Origin: Muribaculaceae bacterium
Lineage (GTDB): Bacteria; Bacteroidota; Bacteroidia; Bacteroidales; Muribaculaceae
NCBI GenBank assembly: GCA_029058745.1
Contig: JAIDXM010000035.1
Location: 1 to 64,000 of the forward strand
Length of the DNA stretch: 64,000 nucleotides
Direction: 5' to 3'
Positions 8,752-17,702 of this stretch are shown here, piece after piece (positions within the stretch are counted from its first letter, which is position 1; every line of letters begins with the position of its first letter). A program made the translations under genes and the position numbers. The notes below the pieces were generated by a model, which was given only the letters and a program-made list of their open reading frames with translations, did not search any database and was not told the DNA's origin.

Positions 8752-9291
8752 TCAGGGTAAATTCTGGAGAGAATGAGATGACAGGAATTCGGCAATGTTT
8801 GAATCGATTTGGCGTTTGTCTTCGAGAGAGTCTCCTTTCCATTTCAATTTCGCTTTTCCATAGAAAGGGGAGCGGGTCTCAAGCTGGGTGGAGATGAACG
8901 ATTTTATCTCATCGTCAGTTTTCTTCGCGAGCAGAGGTCTTTTCTCACGTTTCCTTACAAGGCGAGACAGTAAAGTTTCTTCTGAAGCCATGAGCCAAAG
9001 GGTGGTTCCGACTGAATTCATATAATCCATATTGTCGAAGAAGCAAGGAGTGCCGCCTCCGCAAGACACGATGCAGTCGGAGAATTCACCGGCGAGCCGG
9101 AGCATCTGTTTTTCGCGTAGTCTGAATCCCTCTTCACCCACGGAGTCGAATATTTCCCTGACAGATGCTCCATATCGCTCCTCGATAAAGTCATCGAGGT
9201 CAATGAAACGAAGCCCGGAGGCTTGTGCGAGTGCGCGGCCGAAAGTCGTTTTCCCGCATCCCATATATCCGATTATAAAAATGGGTTTCAT
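8752..9291 (-). CDS. aroK: Shikimate kinase
   Basis: The protein phosphorylates shikimate at the 3-OH using ATP in the chorismate pathway. Walker A GYMGCGKTTFG comes near the N terminus, followed by the substrate-binding FIDLDDFIEERYG strand, FRLREKQML, the SCGGGTPC loop and the lid region RKREKRPLL. I choose ATG 9291 (179 aa, MKPIFIIGYMG). The longer frame from 9330 would add 13 residues without family support and run back into the upstream DUF2723 gene. With the shorter start the gene begins 13 bp after the DUF2723 stop codon (9305-9307), in the same direction. Confidence 0.95.
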   Translation of the reverse strand: MKPIFIIGYMGCGKTTFGRALAQASGLRFIDLDDFIEERYGASVREIFDSVGEEGFRLREKQMLRLAGEFSDCIVSCGGGTPCFFDNMDYMNSVGTTLWLMASEETLLSRLVRKREKRPLLAKKTDDEIKSFISTQLETRSPFYGKAKLKWKGDSLEDKRQIDSNIAEFLSSHSLQNLP

Positions 9292-9304
9292 AAAAATAAA
9301 GTTA

Positions 9305-12300
9305 TTAGTATGTTTTTGGACAGTAGTCATTCACTGGAGAAGTAATGTTTGTCTCCTCTCTACTGTATGCTTCATCCAATAATTTGATAATCTCTTCCTT
9401 TGTCTTGATTTCAAGATATGCGTCTTGAGCTTTTGTGAGGAGGCTGTCGATTACCGGTATAATCCGGATTTGACGTCTGGTGTCGTTCGACACGGTTTCT
9501 CTCTGGGCCGGAGAGAGTGCCGTGTAATAATCCTTCCAACCCTCAGAACGCTTTTTCATGTCGTAGAGAGTCGTGGTTGCCGATAATGCCAGCTCGGAGT
9601 CGCAGATTGCGTATGCCATGTCGATGCAAAGTCGGGCATACTCAAGACCTTCGTTGAAGGTTGAGTCGGCCACGGTGTATGACCCGGCATGAACCAGGTC
9701 GTAAGGATTTTGAAGGACAGATATTTTGGCGCACAAGTATGCATTCGGGAAGTCTCCTTTGTTGAATAGATATTTGGCCAGGCGTATGGAGGCACCTCTG
9801 ACGCGTCTTCTCTTGTCGGCCTCCACCGGGTCAATATGTTTCGGCTCTAATATGTAAGTGTCAAATCCATGTATGGATAATGGCAGAAACGAGAAGTAGG
9901 GTGTCTCCACTTCTTTCGGCAGGTGTGGCGCGTAGGTGTCAGCGAAAGAGTTTGGCGTGGTGGCATCGGCCACAATGCTATAGAAGTCTTTCGGAATCTG
10001 CGTCATGAAGTGCAGGGGTTTCGGGTCAGGTCTGTTGAGATTGGTTGCGATGATGTCGAGCAGCATCAGTTTCCTGAAAGGAATCATGTTCGCTGACGCG
10101 AAATTCCTGAGGTCAACCGTCAGGGTGTCCTCCATGGTCCGTCCCGGTATCATGACCTTGGAATGCCGCATGACAGGCGCACCGGATTTGTGTGCATACA
10201 GCTCCTTTAGGGCGTCGATAAGCGGCACCGGTACGGTGTCGGCGTCCGGGGCTATTTTTGTGAACGCGTAAGCGCCATATGCAATGTCGGCCGGGGCGGC
10301 CGTGAATTGTAACGCCGGATGCTTTTGTTTCATAAGGTTCACCACATATTCGGGTGTTGAGAGATATGATATGTCGATGACCTGATGTTTCTGGCCGATA
10401 TGCTCAATTTGTTGTGCATACCATAGAGGGAAAGTGAAGTTGTCACCCTGTGTGAATATTATGCCATTCGGATGCATCCACAGAATATGCTGGGCGAAAT
10501 CTTTTACCTCAGATCTATTAGACCTGTCGTGAGATTGGAAATTCTGAGCCAACATTAGAACAGCGACAGCGATAGGCGGTAGCCAGATAGACGTGAAGTT
10601 GATTAACTTGTTGCGGAATCTGAAAGCATATAGAGATATGCTGGCGAATCCGAAAGCTATCCAGATTGCGAAAGCCATGTATGACCCCAGGAAGGAGTAG
10701 TCCCGTTCCCTTGGTTCTCCGGGAGTTTGGTTCAGGTATATCACTATTGCTATGCCCGTCATGAAAAACAGCATGCCGACGATAACCAGCAACTTTCTTC
10801 CGGTCCTGCCACATCGGGCGAGAAAAACTATTCCGGCAATTCCCAAAAGGAACGGGATTGCGAAAAGCTTGGAGTCTCCCTTTTCCTCGGCGGGGGTCCC
10901 TGCCGGCATTTTGTCCAGAGGCCCAAGCATGGCATTGTCGATGAAGCTGACTCCTGTGATGAAGTTCCCGTGGTCGATTTCGCCAGTAGAGCTCACGTCG
11001 TTCTGTCGCCCGACAAAGTTCCACATCAGGTATCTCAGATACATATACCCGATTTGGTATGACATCAGCATCCTTAGATTCTGCAGGTATGTGGGCCGCC
11101 ATGAAATTGGCTTCACTCTGTTGCCTTCGGAGTCAAGTTTCCCGTTTGGATTTCCGAGAGAGTCGATGGTGTTGGATGTCTCCACGGCTGTCATGTTCTC
11201 CTTGTTCATGCCCACCCAGGACTCATAGCTTTCTATAAGGGCCGGAGATGACCCTGTGATTCTCGGAAACCACATGTTGAGTTCCGGAGTGGTGACTCTT
11301 GAGAATGCGTAATCGCTCAGGATATATGCGTCTTTCCCTTTGCCACCGAGAATCTTATTGTTGGCAGCCGAATCTTCATGGCTCAGGAAACCGCTCCTGT
11401 AGTGAAGTCTCGCGTCCGGGCGGGCCTTCACGTATATCGGATCTTTCTTAATCAGGGCGTAATGTGAGTAGTCGGGGGTTGCTTTTCCGTCCACAATCCG
11501 TTCTTCGGCAACTGGCAGGCTGAACGGGGTAGGGCCGTAAAGAAGAGGTTTTGAGCCATACTGTTCGCGTGAGATGTACCTTTTCAGGGCGAATATGTCA
11601 GTCGGGGCACCTTCGTTCATCGGAGGAGATGCGTAACCCCTGATTAGGATTGTCGCGAATGACGAATATCCGACAATGACAAAAAAGAGCATCCACACCG
11701 GAATTGCGATCTGCGCGTTAGATAGCCTTGACTTGAATGTGAGCAGAAACGTGGCCACCGCAGACACGCATCCTGCGAGAATAATGTTGGAGTTGACCAG
11801 GAAGATTCCGGAAAGCCAGATAAAGGAGAACAAGGCAAATGCCATAGCGAGTCGTCGGTGGCTGTAGGAGAGCCATATAGTTGCGACAAACGCGAAAAAC
11901 AAAATGGCAAGATATGCATATACTCCGGAAAAAAACGGCATGCCGAGGGAGTTGACGGCAAATAGTTCGATTGCGGCCGCCCATGTTATCGTGCCGTTCA
12001 TCATTCCGACAAGAATCAAAGCCAGGATTACGAATGATGCGCATGTGATCCATACAATCCTCATGGCGTTCCCTTTTCCGGGATATTCCCGGAAGGCATA
12101 GATAAGAGCGAAAGCCGGGATGCATAGCAGGTTTAGCTGGTGCACACCCAGGGATAGCCCCGTGACATATGCGGTCAGAATAAGCAACCTCAACCTCTTG
12201 CGAGGATCTTTGACAATGGCCCATTTTATCATGAGCCACAAGGAGAATGCCATCAGTGCGGTTGACATCGCATATACTTCCGTCTCCACGGCGGAGAACC

Positions 12301-12736
12301 ACACAGAATCGCAGAAAGCAAAGCAAAGCGACCCGCCTACGGAAGCGGCAATCGGTATGTATTCAAGTTCATTAAGCGTGGGAGAGTTTTTTGTCGGAGT
12401 CCTTTTGATTTCCACCCAGAACACCACATGGAATATAATGCGAGACAGGAAGAACGCGGCTGAAGCCATCAGCAGTCCGCTTAACATGTTCAATATCTCC
12501 GGATGAAATTGGGAACTGAACGGCATTGTGACAAGTCTGCACAAGAGCATCCACACCGGATTTCCGGGAGGATGCCCAACTTGGAGCATTAATGCGGAAG
12601 TCGTGTATTCCGGACAATCCCAGAAAGAGGGAGAAAAGTTGACTGTCAGGAAATAAGCCGCCATAGCCGCCATGAAGACGAGTATCGATGCGATTTGAGA
12701 TTTTAATCTGATGTAATCCGGTATAATTCTGTACAT
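9305..12736 (-). CDS. DUF2723 membrane glycosyltransferase (protein O-mannosyltransferase-like)
   Basis: 1143 aa. The N-terminal part (about 1-330) has many hydrophobic helices and the DUF2723 signature near the start: SPSFWDCPEYTTSALMLQVG followed by HPPGNP. The acidic Asp/Glu on the first periplasmic loop is typical of GT-C lipid-sugar-dependent transferases. A second group of helices lies at about 640-760, and the rest is soluble. DUF2723 is related to eukaryotic TMEM260-type O-mannosyltransferases (family knowledge). In Bacteroidetes the family is widespread, and glycosylation of exported proteins is a reasonable inference but not shown here. The gene is preceded by a long structured leader with a strong promoter and followed closely by aroK. 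Confidence 0.85.
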   Translation of the reverse strand: MYRIIPDYIRLKSQIASILVFMAAMAAYFLTVNFSPSFWDCPEYTTSALMLQVGHPPGNPVWMLLCRLVTMPFSSQFHPEILNMLSGLLMASAAFFLSRIIFHVVFWVEIKRTPTKNSPTLNELEYIPIAASVGGSLCFAFCDSVWFSAVETEVYAMSTALMAFSLWLMIKWAIVKDPRKRLRLLILTAYVTGLSLGVHQLNLLCIPAFALIYAFREYPGKGNAMRIVWITCASFVILALILVGMMNGTITWAAAIELFAVNSLGMPFFSGVYAYLAILFFAFVATIWLSYSHRRLAMAFALFSFIWLSGIFLVNSNIILAGCVSAVATFLLTFKSRLSNAQIAIPVWMLFFVIVGYSSFATILIRGYASPPMNEGAPTDIFALKRYISREQYGSKPLLYGPTPFSLPVAEERIVDGKATPDYSHYALIKKDPIYVKARPDARLHYRSGFLSHEDSAANNKILGGKGKDAYILSDYAFSRVTTPELNMWFPRITGSSPALIESYESWVGMNKENMTAVETSNTIDSLGNPNGKLDSEGNRVKPISWRPTYLQNLRMLMSYQIGYMYLRYLMWNFVGRQNDVSSTGEIDHGNFITGVSFIDNAMLGPLDKMPAGTPAEEKGDSKLFAIPFLLGIAGIVFLARCGRTGRKLLVIVGMLFFMTGIAIVIYLNQTPGEPRERDYSFLGSYMAFAIWIAFGFASISLYAFRFRNKLINFTSIWLPPIAVAVLMLAQNFQSHDRSNRSEVKDFAQHILWMHPNGIIFTQGDNFTFPLWYAQQIEHIGQKHQVIDISYLSTPEYVVNLMKQKHPALQFTAAPADIAYGAYAFTKIAPDADTVPVPLIDALKELYAHKSGAPVMRHSKVMIPGRTMEDTLTVDLRNFASANMIPFRKLMLLDIIATNLNRPDPKPLHFMTQIPKDFYSIVADATTPNSFADTYAPHLPKEVETPYFSFLPLSIHGFDTYILEPKHIDPVEADKRRRVRGASIRLAKYLFNKGDFPNAYLCAKISVLQNPYDLVHAGSYTVADSTFNEGLEYARLCIDMAYAICDSELALSATTTLYDMKKRSEGWKDYYTALSPAQRETVSNDTRRQIRIIPVIDSLLTKAQDAYLEIKTKEEIIKLLDEAYSREETNITSPVNDYCPKTY

Positions 12737-12849
12737 GGTGTGACAAAATTACAAAAAATCCTTGTATCGCAATAATGTAGAGAGAAAAAAACAAGATATG
12801 TGAAAATAAGTGAGTCTTTTATTGCGCTTCACATACCCCGCTCAAATGC

Positions 12850-12882
12850 GAGGAGGGACAGTCTCATCGACTCTCCCTCCTC
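12850..12882 (-). other. Hairpin in the DUF2723 leader
   Basis: GAGGAGGGA (12850-12858) pairs perfectly with TCCCTCCTC (12874-12882) around a 15-nt loop. No U-run follows on either strand, so it is a leader hairpin and not a plain terminator. The GGAGG arm could mask or mimic a Shine-Dalgarno site, but it lies over 100 nt from the ATG. Confidence 0.5.
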
Positions 12883-12928
12883 TTCACACTCATTACTTTA
12901 TTCTTAATTAACTTTAAATGAAATAATT

Positions 12929-13006
12929 CGGGTACTCGCATGCCGCTTTCTCAAGCCTCCATGACGAACCGGAACTGATAAGCCTTGCTAACCAACTTTT
13001 CAGTTC
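12929..13006 (-). ncRNA. Candidate structured leader or small RNA upstream of the DUF2723 gene
   Basis: Directly after the promoter at 13011-13042 the minus strand begins with a stem of GAACTGA (13000-13006) with TCAGTTC (12972-12978). A second hairpin follows, made of CGGT/ACC, TCG/CGA and CATG/CATG segments around a GCTT-gaga-AAGC tip. After that the sequence is AT-rich up to the hairpin at 12850-12882. Either this is the first part of a leader of about 265 nt for the DUF2723 gene, or a separate small RNA. I recognise no Rfam class. Confidence 0.45.
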
Positions 13007-13010
13007 TTTG

Positions 13011-13042
13011 CAAAATTAGGAAATAATTGCAATAATTCCAAA
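13011..13042 (-). promoter_or_regulatory. Promoter of the DUF2723 leader
   Basis: TTTG (13039-13042) lies 20 bp before TAATTTTG (13011-13018) on the minus strand, a full consensus match. It lies downstream of the short-chain dehydrogenase stop at 13083, so the DUF2723 gene has its own transcript start about 265 nt before its ATG. Confidence 0.65.
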
Positions 13043-13082
13043 AAAATGTGAAAATGTTGACTCATGTAGAGTCCGGAATATA

Positions 13083-13862
13083 TCATATTGTGGATCTGAT
13101 GAAAGCGTATAGTTTTTCCCTGCATGTTATTTTGGCTATGCCCGTCGGGGATTTGAATATGAGTCCCGATATGTCGGAGTCCAGGGCGTTCAGGGCTCCT
13201 CTCGCCCCCTTTTCAGGGGAAAGACAGAATGGCCGGAAAAAGATGTCGGTGAGGGAGTCAAACCATTTCCCCATCCTGAGCATGGGTGTATCCACCACTC
13301 CAGGGTCAGTGCAGTTCACGTATATCCCACGGGACTCAAGCTTCTCGGCCAGGCAGGCGGCATATGCCGTGATCAGTTTTTTCGACAAGGCATACGCTTT
13401 CATCCGCGAGAAATCATTCTCATGTATTTCTCCGGAGATTTTCTGAAATGGAAACCAGCGGCGTGTGGCTGATGTGGTGAATATGATATGCGCGCTCTTT
13501 GGCATGTGTGGAATCAGAAGCTCAGTGAGAAGACGAGTGTTGTAGTAGTTCACGTTCAGGGTGTTCTCATGTCCGTCGGCATCTTGCCGGAAACTCTTGT
13601 TCATCACGCCGGCGTTGTTTACCAGCGCGTCGATTCCGTCTTTTGCGACGGCTTGTGCGGCTTCCCTCACAGACAGGGAGTCAGACAGGTCGAGTTCCAC
13701 CACCGAAATGTCCGAGCCATGACGTTGCCTCAGCATATCCGCCAAAGCGACAGCCTTTGACGTGTCGCGGCATGCGAGCACGATATTATGTCCTTCTCGG
13801 GCCAGGGCCGAGGCAATCTCTTTTCCGATAGCCCCGGTGGCTCCAGTCACCAGTATTCTCAT
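13083..13862 (-). CDS. Short-chain dehydrogenase/reductase, possible hydroxysteroid dehydrogenase (cluster gene 4)
   Basis: 259 aa, classical SDR length. The cofactor motif TGATGAIG is near the N terminus, NNAG follows at about 88, then the catalytic Ser in TTSATRR and the YALSK Tyr/Lys pair. An Arg follows the first beta-strand region (LACRDTS), a pattern common in NADP-preferring, retinol-dehydrogenase-like members. No membrane segment is evident. The start codon overlaps the stop of the next SDR gene by 4 bp (13859-13862), so the two are translationally coupled. In the context of the 5-alpha-reductase and OYE-type enzyme, oxidation or reduction of a steroid hydroxyl is the best guess. Position and stereochemistry cannot be read. 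Confidence 0.85.
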   Translation of the reverse strand: MRILVTGATGAIGKEIASALAREGHNIVLACRDTSKAVALADMLRQRHGSDISVVELDLSDSLSVREAAQAVAKDGIDALVNNAGVMNKSFRQDADGHENTLNVNYYNTRLLTELLIPHMPKSAHIIFTTSATRRWFPFQKISGEIHENDFSRMKAYALSKKLITAYAACLAEKLESRGIYVNCTDPGVVDTPMLRMGKWFDSLTDIFFRPFCLSPEKGARGALNALDSDISGLIFKSPTGIAKITCREKLYAFIRSTI

Positions 13863-14671
13863 CTCGTAATCCCTTTGTCGAGCATACGTCTTTTCACCAA
13901 CATCCTCACAGAGGTCGGGGTGAGTCCCACCGCCACAATTGATATTCTGTTAAGCCATCCGTTGATATATTGCTTCTTGTTGCGGAGCATCCTGTCGATG
14001 GCCTTTTTCGCGAAACGTTCAGGGGTGTCGAGCACCCTTAAAGCCACGGCCAGCTTCATGAGATTCTCAGGGAGCCCGAAAAGGGGGGTGGCTATGCCTC
14101 CGGGACAAGCCACTGTGACTCCCACGCCGTGGTCCTTCATCTCGTAATGCAGCGCACGCGAAAACGCCCGGATATAGGCTTTCGTGGAAGCATACATCGC
14201 GAGTCCGGGCATCGGCATCCAACAAGACATCGACGACATGTTGAGAATCCATCCCTGCGACCACCCGATTCTTTCCGACGCGAACCATCTTGACAGAGTG
14301 GTGACGGCCCTTACGTGAAGGTCAATGAAACGTTCGATTTTTTCTTGCGGGGTATCCTTCAGAAAATTAAATGAGAATATCCCTGCGTTGTTAATCAGGA
14401 TGTCGGGCATGATATCCTCGAGCCTGATGAAAGCTTCGAGCCGTTCCACTATGTCAGGGCTTGTCAGGTCGAGGGCATATTCCATCACTCGTATTCCGGG
14501 GAATTCCGCGAGTAATGATGCCTTGGTCTCGAGGAGCTTCGCGTGGTCTATGTCAATAATGACAACCGCGCAACCTCTTGAGGCCAGTTCTCTGCAGAAA
14601 CATAGCCCTATTCCTCCGGCCGCGCCGGTGACGATGGCACAATGCCTGTCAAGTCGTCGATTCTTGCCCAT
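13859..14671 (-). CDS. Short-chain dehydrogenase/reductase, possible 3-hydroxysteroid dehydrogenase (cluster gene 3)
   Basis: 270 aa. It has a complete classical SDR set: TGAAGGIG for NAD(P), an acidic IDIDH at the end of beta-strand 2 suggesting NAD(H) preference, INNAG, the catalytic Ser in NMSSMSC, and YASTK. Downstream, CPGGIATPLFG is the usual PG motif. The sequence style resembles 17-beta-HSD12/3-ketoacyl reductases, so a lipid or steroid carbonyl substrate fits. It overlaps the OYE gene by 23 bp and the next SDR by 4 bp. In gut Bacteroidetes clusters that make isoallolithocholic acid, one SDR is a 3-beta-HSDH (family knowledge). Which of the two SDRs has that role here is unknown. Confidence 0.85.
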   Translation of the reverse strand: MGKNRRLDRHCAIVTGAAGGIGLCFCRELASRGCAVVIIDIDHAKLLETKASLLAEFPGIRVMEYALDLTSPDIVERLEAFIRLEDIMPDILINNAGIFSFNFLKDTPQEKIERFIDLHVRAVTTLSRWFASERIGWSQGWILNMSSMSCWMPMPGLAMYASTKAYIRAFSRALHYEMKDHGVGVTVACPGGIATPLFGLPENLMKLAVALRVLDTPERFAKKAIDRMLRNKKQYINGWLNRISIVAVGLTPTSVRMLVKRRMLDKGITR

Positions 14672-15884
14672 TTCGTTTCTTTATCTGTTGTATCTCTCTC
14701 ATGATTGCCGGAGGAAGGGATTCGAGATGTTTGTGACATGCCATTTCTCGGGAATACATCCTTGCGATGCAGTAGTTGACATGGTCACATCCGCATCTGT
14801 GGCTCTCCGATAGCCGCATACGGTTGACGAAATCCGGTTCGTTCAGCAGGGCTCTCCCCATCTGCACGAAATCGAATCCCTCCTGATCGATTACCTTGAC
14901 GGCGTTATCTCGGCTCACCACCCCTCCGACATAAACAAGAGGGATGTCGATTTCATTTCTGAAAATCCTGGCATCCTCAAGGAAGAACAATTCCTTGAAC
15001 GGGGCTTTGGGAATCATGAAGCGTCCGAACCATCTTACCCCATACTTGAGCCAAAGCTGTGGCATGTAGTGAGTCATGGAATATATCGGCATTTCCCCCC
15101 TCATCACATACATGGGAGCCTTGCTTACAAATCCTCCGGAAAGGACAAGCGCGTGCGCCCCGAGCCTGGCGAGCTCTTTTGCCACAGTCAGACATCCGTC
15201 GATTTCGAGTCCACCCTTGAATCCGTCGCGCATGTTGGTTTTCACCAGGATTCCCATGTCGTTTCCGGCAGCCTTCATCACCTCCTCCATGCATTCGCGC
15301 ATGAATCGCATCCGATTGTCGAGTGAGCCTCCGTATTCATCGTGGCGGCGGTTGGTGTAAGGCGACAGGAATTGGGAGATAAGGTATCCATGTCCGGCAT
15401 GCACCTCCACGCAGTCGAATCCGGCGTCGCGTGCGGTGCGCACGGCGTCGCCGAAATTCCTGGCAATGGCTTTCAGCTCGTCTTTCCGCAATCCTCTCAC
15501 GAATGTGGGTGAATAGAGGTTGAACCCCGTTGAGGCTCCTACGGGAGTGCCGCCTGCCGTTGACCGGTGGGTCATGTTGCCGCAGTGGCCAATCTGTATG
15601 GATGCCTTCGCTCCGAAAGAGTGTATTCCGTCAGTGATTTCTCTCAAGGGAGCTACAATCTCAGGTCTGAGCCAAAGTTGGGTTTTGAAGGAGAGGGCAG
15701 ACCGGCATATCCCCGCGTATGCGAGAGTAGTCATCCCCACGCCACCCTTCGCCACGCTCAGATGATAGTCACGGAGTTGTGGGGTAGGGTTGTTGTCTTT
15801 TCCCATCCCTTCGAACGCCGCCGACCTTATGGTGCGGTTGCGTAGAGATATGGGGCCGATGTTTGCAGGAGTGAAAAGCTTCAT
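14649..15884 (-). CDS. NADH:flavin oxidoreductase (Old Yellow Enzyme family), candidate delta4-steroid 5-beta-reductase
   Basis: About 411 aa from ATG 15884. The frame opens two codons earlier with TTG, but the ATG lies 2 bp after the preceding stop. It is a TIM-barrel FMN domain: LFTPANIGPISLRNR at the start, SIQIGHCGN, the active-site loop VEVHAGHGYLISQFLSP with YGGSLDNRMRF, and VYVGGVVSRD before the phosphate-binding MGRALL segment. The C terminus carries several Cys (CGCDHVNYC) and ends soon after, so the FAD/NAD domain of BaiCD/BaiH-type enzymes is missing. It likely reduces a C=C bond conjugated to a ketone. Its place between a 5-alpha-reductase and two SDRs points to 3-oxo-delta4 steroids or bile acids (inference). 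Confidence 0.85.
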   Translation of the reverse strand: MKLFTPANIGPISLRNRTIRSAAFEGMGKDNNPTPQLRDYHLSVAKGGVGMTTLAYAGICRSALSFKTQLWLRPEIVAPLREITDGIHSFGAKASIQIGHCGNMTHRSTAGGTPVGASTGFNLYSPTFVRGLRKDELKAIARNFGDAVRTARDAGFDCVEVHAGHGYLISQFLSPYTNRRHDEYGGSLDNRMRFMRECMEEVMKAAGNDMGILVKTNMRDGFKGGLEIDGCLTVAKELARLGAHALVLSGGFVSKAPMYVMRGEMPIYSMTHYMPQLWLKYGVRWFGRFMIPKAPFKELFFLEDARIFRNEIDIPLVYVGGVVSRDNAVKVIDQEGFDFVQMGRALLNEPDFVNRMRLSESHRCGCDHVNYCIARMYSREMACHKHLESLPPAIMREIQQIKKRNGQESTT

Positions 15885-15886
15885 TG

Positions 15887-16666
15887 TCAATAGATGTAAG
15901 GTAAGATGTATTTTCTGTTGAGGGAAGTGAATCTTTCGCCAAACCGTAATGCGTACCGTTTATGCAGGGCCTTTGCCCGAGGTGCGAGATTGGCGAATGT
16001 CCACAAGGCGAACACCATTCCCGGAGCCGACCAGGTCAGGATGGCGAATCCGGTCCATTCCGTAAACTCTCCGAAATAGTTGGCGGCGGTGACATGGCGA
16101 TATAATCCTTTCATAGGTATGTAATGTCCGGTGTCGCCAGGTTTTCTGAGATTTCTGATTACGTGGTCGGAGTGTATGTTTATCGCCATGCCTGCGAAGA
16201 ATACGAGAGTGCCAAGAATGAAAGCGGGAGATGTCAGCCATGACAGGCCATATCTTTCCGGCGACGATATATGGAAAAGCCATCCTCCAATCAGGTAGGC
16301 GTTGATGGTGTTGAACAGCATGCCCATCACTACGATGGCCCATGGCATGAGGCTTTTCCCTCTCATGAGCATAGGAAACACGAATGTGCGTTGGAAATAG
16401 TGCAACATGAAAAAGGACGCCATCACACACAGTGACGGGTCGGTGTTTCTCGGAGAAGACCACCAAATCAGTCCCATAGTGATAAATGCAGGGCATTCCA
16501 TCACTATCCATCCTATGCGGTTGGCCACAGCCGGCCCCCATTTCGCGGAATATGTCATGCCGTATGCCGGCTCAACTTTCTGGAGGGCAAGGAAGACCAC
16601 CACAGCAAGTATAGCCATTGAAACTGTTGTCACGTCAAACAATACGGGATTGAAAATCTGTTCCAT
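15887..16666 (-). CDS. Steroid 5-alpha-reductase homologue (3-oxo-5-alpha-steroid 4-dehydrogenase)
   Basis: 259 aa, the same length as the animal enzymes, with about six to seven hydrophobic helices. The family motifs are very clear: an N-terminal YSAKWGPAV region followed by a Glu at 57 (VMECPAF), HYFQRTFV at 89-96, and NIHSDHVIRNLRKPGDTG at 163-180 followed by the IPMKGLYRHVTAANYFGE segment. In human SRD5A2 the equivalent Glu and the Tyr of HYF hold the steroid ketone (established). It therefore should reduce the delta4 double bond of 3-oxo steroids or bile acids to the 5-alpha form with NADPH in the membrane. The gene heads the reductase/SDR series (2-bp spacing to the OYE gene) and lies 65 bp after the LpxL-like gene. 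Confidence 0.93.
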   Translation of the reverse strand: MEQIFNPVLFDVTTVSMAILAVVVFLALQKVEPAYGMTYSAKWGPAVANRIGWIVMECPAFITMGLIWWSSPRNTDPSLCVMASFFMLHYFQRTFVFPMLMRGKSLMPWAIVVMGMLFNTINAYLIGGWLFHISSPERYGLSWLTSPAFILGTLVFFAGMAINIHSDHVIRNLRKPGDTGHYIPMKGLYRHVTAANYFGEFTEWTGFAILTWSAPGMVFALWTFANLAPRAKALHKRYALRFGERFTSLNRKYILPYIY

Positions 16667-16731
16667 TTCGAGGGATGATTTGATTTATAGATGCCGAAAT
16701 TAGTCTGTCCAGGCCAGGGAGCCACGGTGAT

Positions 16732-17679
16732 TCATAAGCGGGATAGCCTTTTCTCAGCCTCTTCCCTGCCATAATACTCATAGAAGCCCTGTCGCGTTCG
16801 TTTCCATCTGTTGTGGCTCCATAACCATAGGTGAGGAGTCCGTCTGATTGTGGCCTCAAGCATCTCATAGTATTTTTTCGTGAGTTCGAACTGAGGAAGG
16901 CCGGCGGCGTCGTCGGTCATTTTTATATACCTGCATACATATTCCCCACGTCGAGGCCTTTGTATGTCGCAATAGAATACTGAAGCATGCAGCATTCTTG
17001 AGATACGTTCATGTCCGGTGAATGCGGGAGTGTCCTGATTGAGGAAATCGGCGAAATAGTGCATACCGTCGAAAAACGGTACCTGGTCGGCGATATATCC
17101 GATAATGAAAGGTTTCCCCTCACGTCTCCAGTTCATCACAGTCGGGAGGGTGTCTTTCATTTTGATGCTCTCGGCCCCGAAGCGTCCCCTCAGATTGAGG
17201 AATACCTGGTCGGCGGCCACGTTTTCCAGGGGATGATATATTTGCCCGGCATGAAAACCGGACGGCAAATGTAGCGGGATGGAGCTGATCCATTCCCAAT
17301 TCCCGTAATGTCCGAGCAGGAGAGAGACGTTCTGTCCGTTGGCGAGACACTCGTTCACGTCCTCTTGTCCTATGAATGACATTCTCTTCCGGATCTGTTT
17401 CTCGCTCATTCGCCCGAGTTTGAGAGTCTCCACAAAATAATCGCCGAGAAATCTGTAGAACCCCTTTTCGATATTCAGAAGCTCCTTGCGGCTCTTCTCC
17501 GGAAACGATGCCGACAGGTTCTTGCGGATTACCCCTCGCCGATACCCGAACACACGTCCTGCGAGGAAGGCGACAAAATCGGAAACCCCGTAAAGCATCC
17601 AAAGAGGCAACGAGCCTGCCATAAAGAAGACTATGCTCATAAGGCGAAAGGCTATCCCGGTGTTTCTTTTCTCTTTCAT
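16732..17679 (-). CDS. Lysophospholipid/lipid A acyltransferase (LpxL/HtrB family)
   Basis: 315 aa. It has an N-terminal membrane anchor (about 10-40) and the family HX4(D/E) motif as H124-Y-G-N-W-E129 in LLLGHYGNWEW, which activates the acceptor hydroxyl. DQVPFFDGMHYFADFLNQ supports the fold. The usual role is late acylation of lipid A at the inner membrane. The gene is promoter-proximal: a full consensus promoter precedes it and the 5-alpha-reductase gene follows after 65 bp, so both are probably on one mRNA. Whether it does ordinary lipid A acylation or modifies another lipid linked to the steroid cluster cannot be told. Confidence 0.87.
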   Translation of the reverse strand: MKEKRNTGIAFRLMSIVFFMAGSLPLWMLYGVSDFVAFLAGRVFGYRRGVIRKNLSASFPEKSRKELLNIEKGFYRFLGDYFVETLKLGRMSEKQIRKRMSFIGQEDVNECLANGQNVSLLLGHYGNWEWISSIPLHLPSGFHAGQIYHPLENVAADQVFLNLRGRFGAESIKMKDTLPTVMNWRREGKPFIIGYIADQVPFFDGMHYFADFLNQDTPAFTGHERISRMLHASVFYCDIQRPRRGEYVCRYIKMTDDAAGLPQFELTKKYYEMLEATIRRTPHLWLWSHNRWKRTRQGFYEYYGREEAEKRLSRL

Positions 17680-17702
17680 CGTCAGGTCATAATATTTTAG
17701 TG

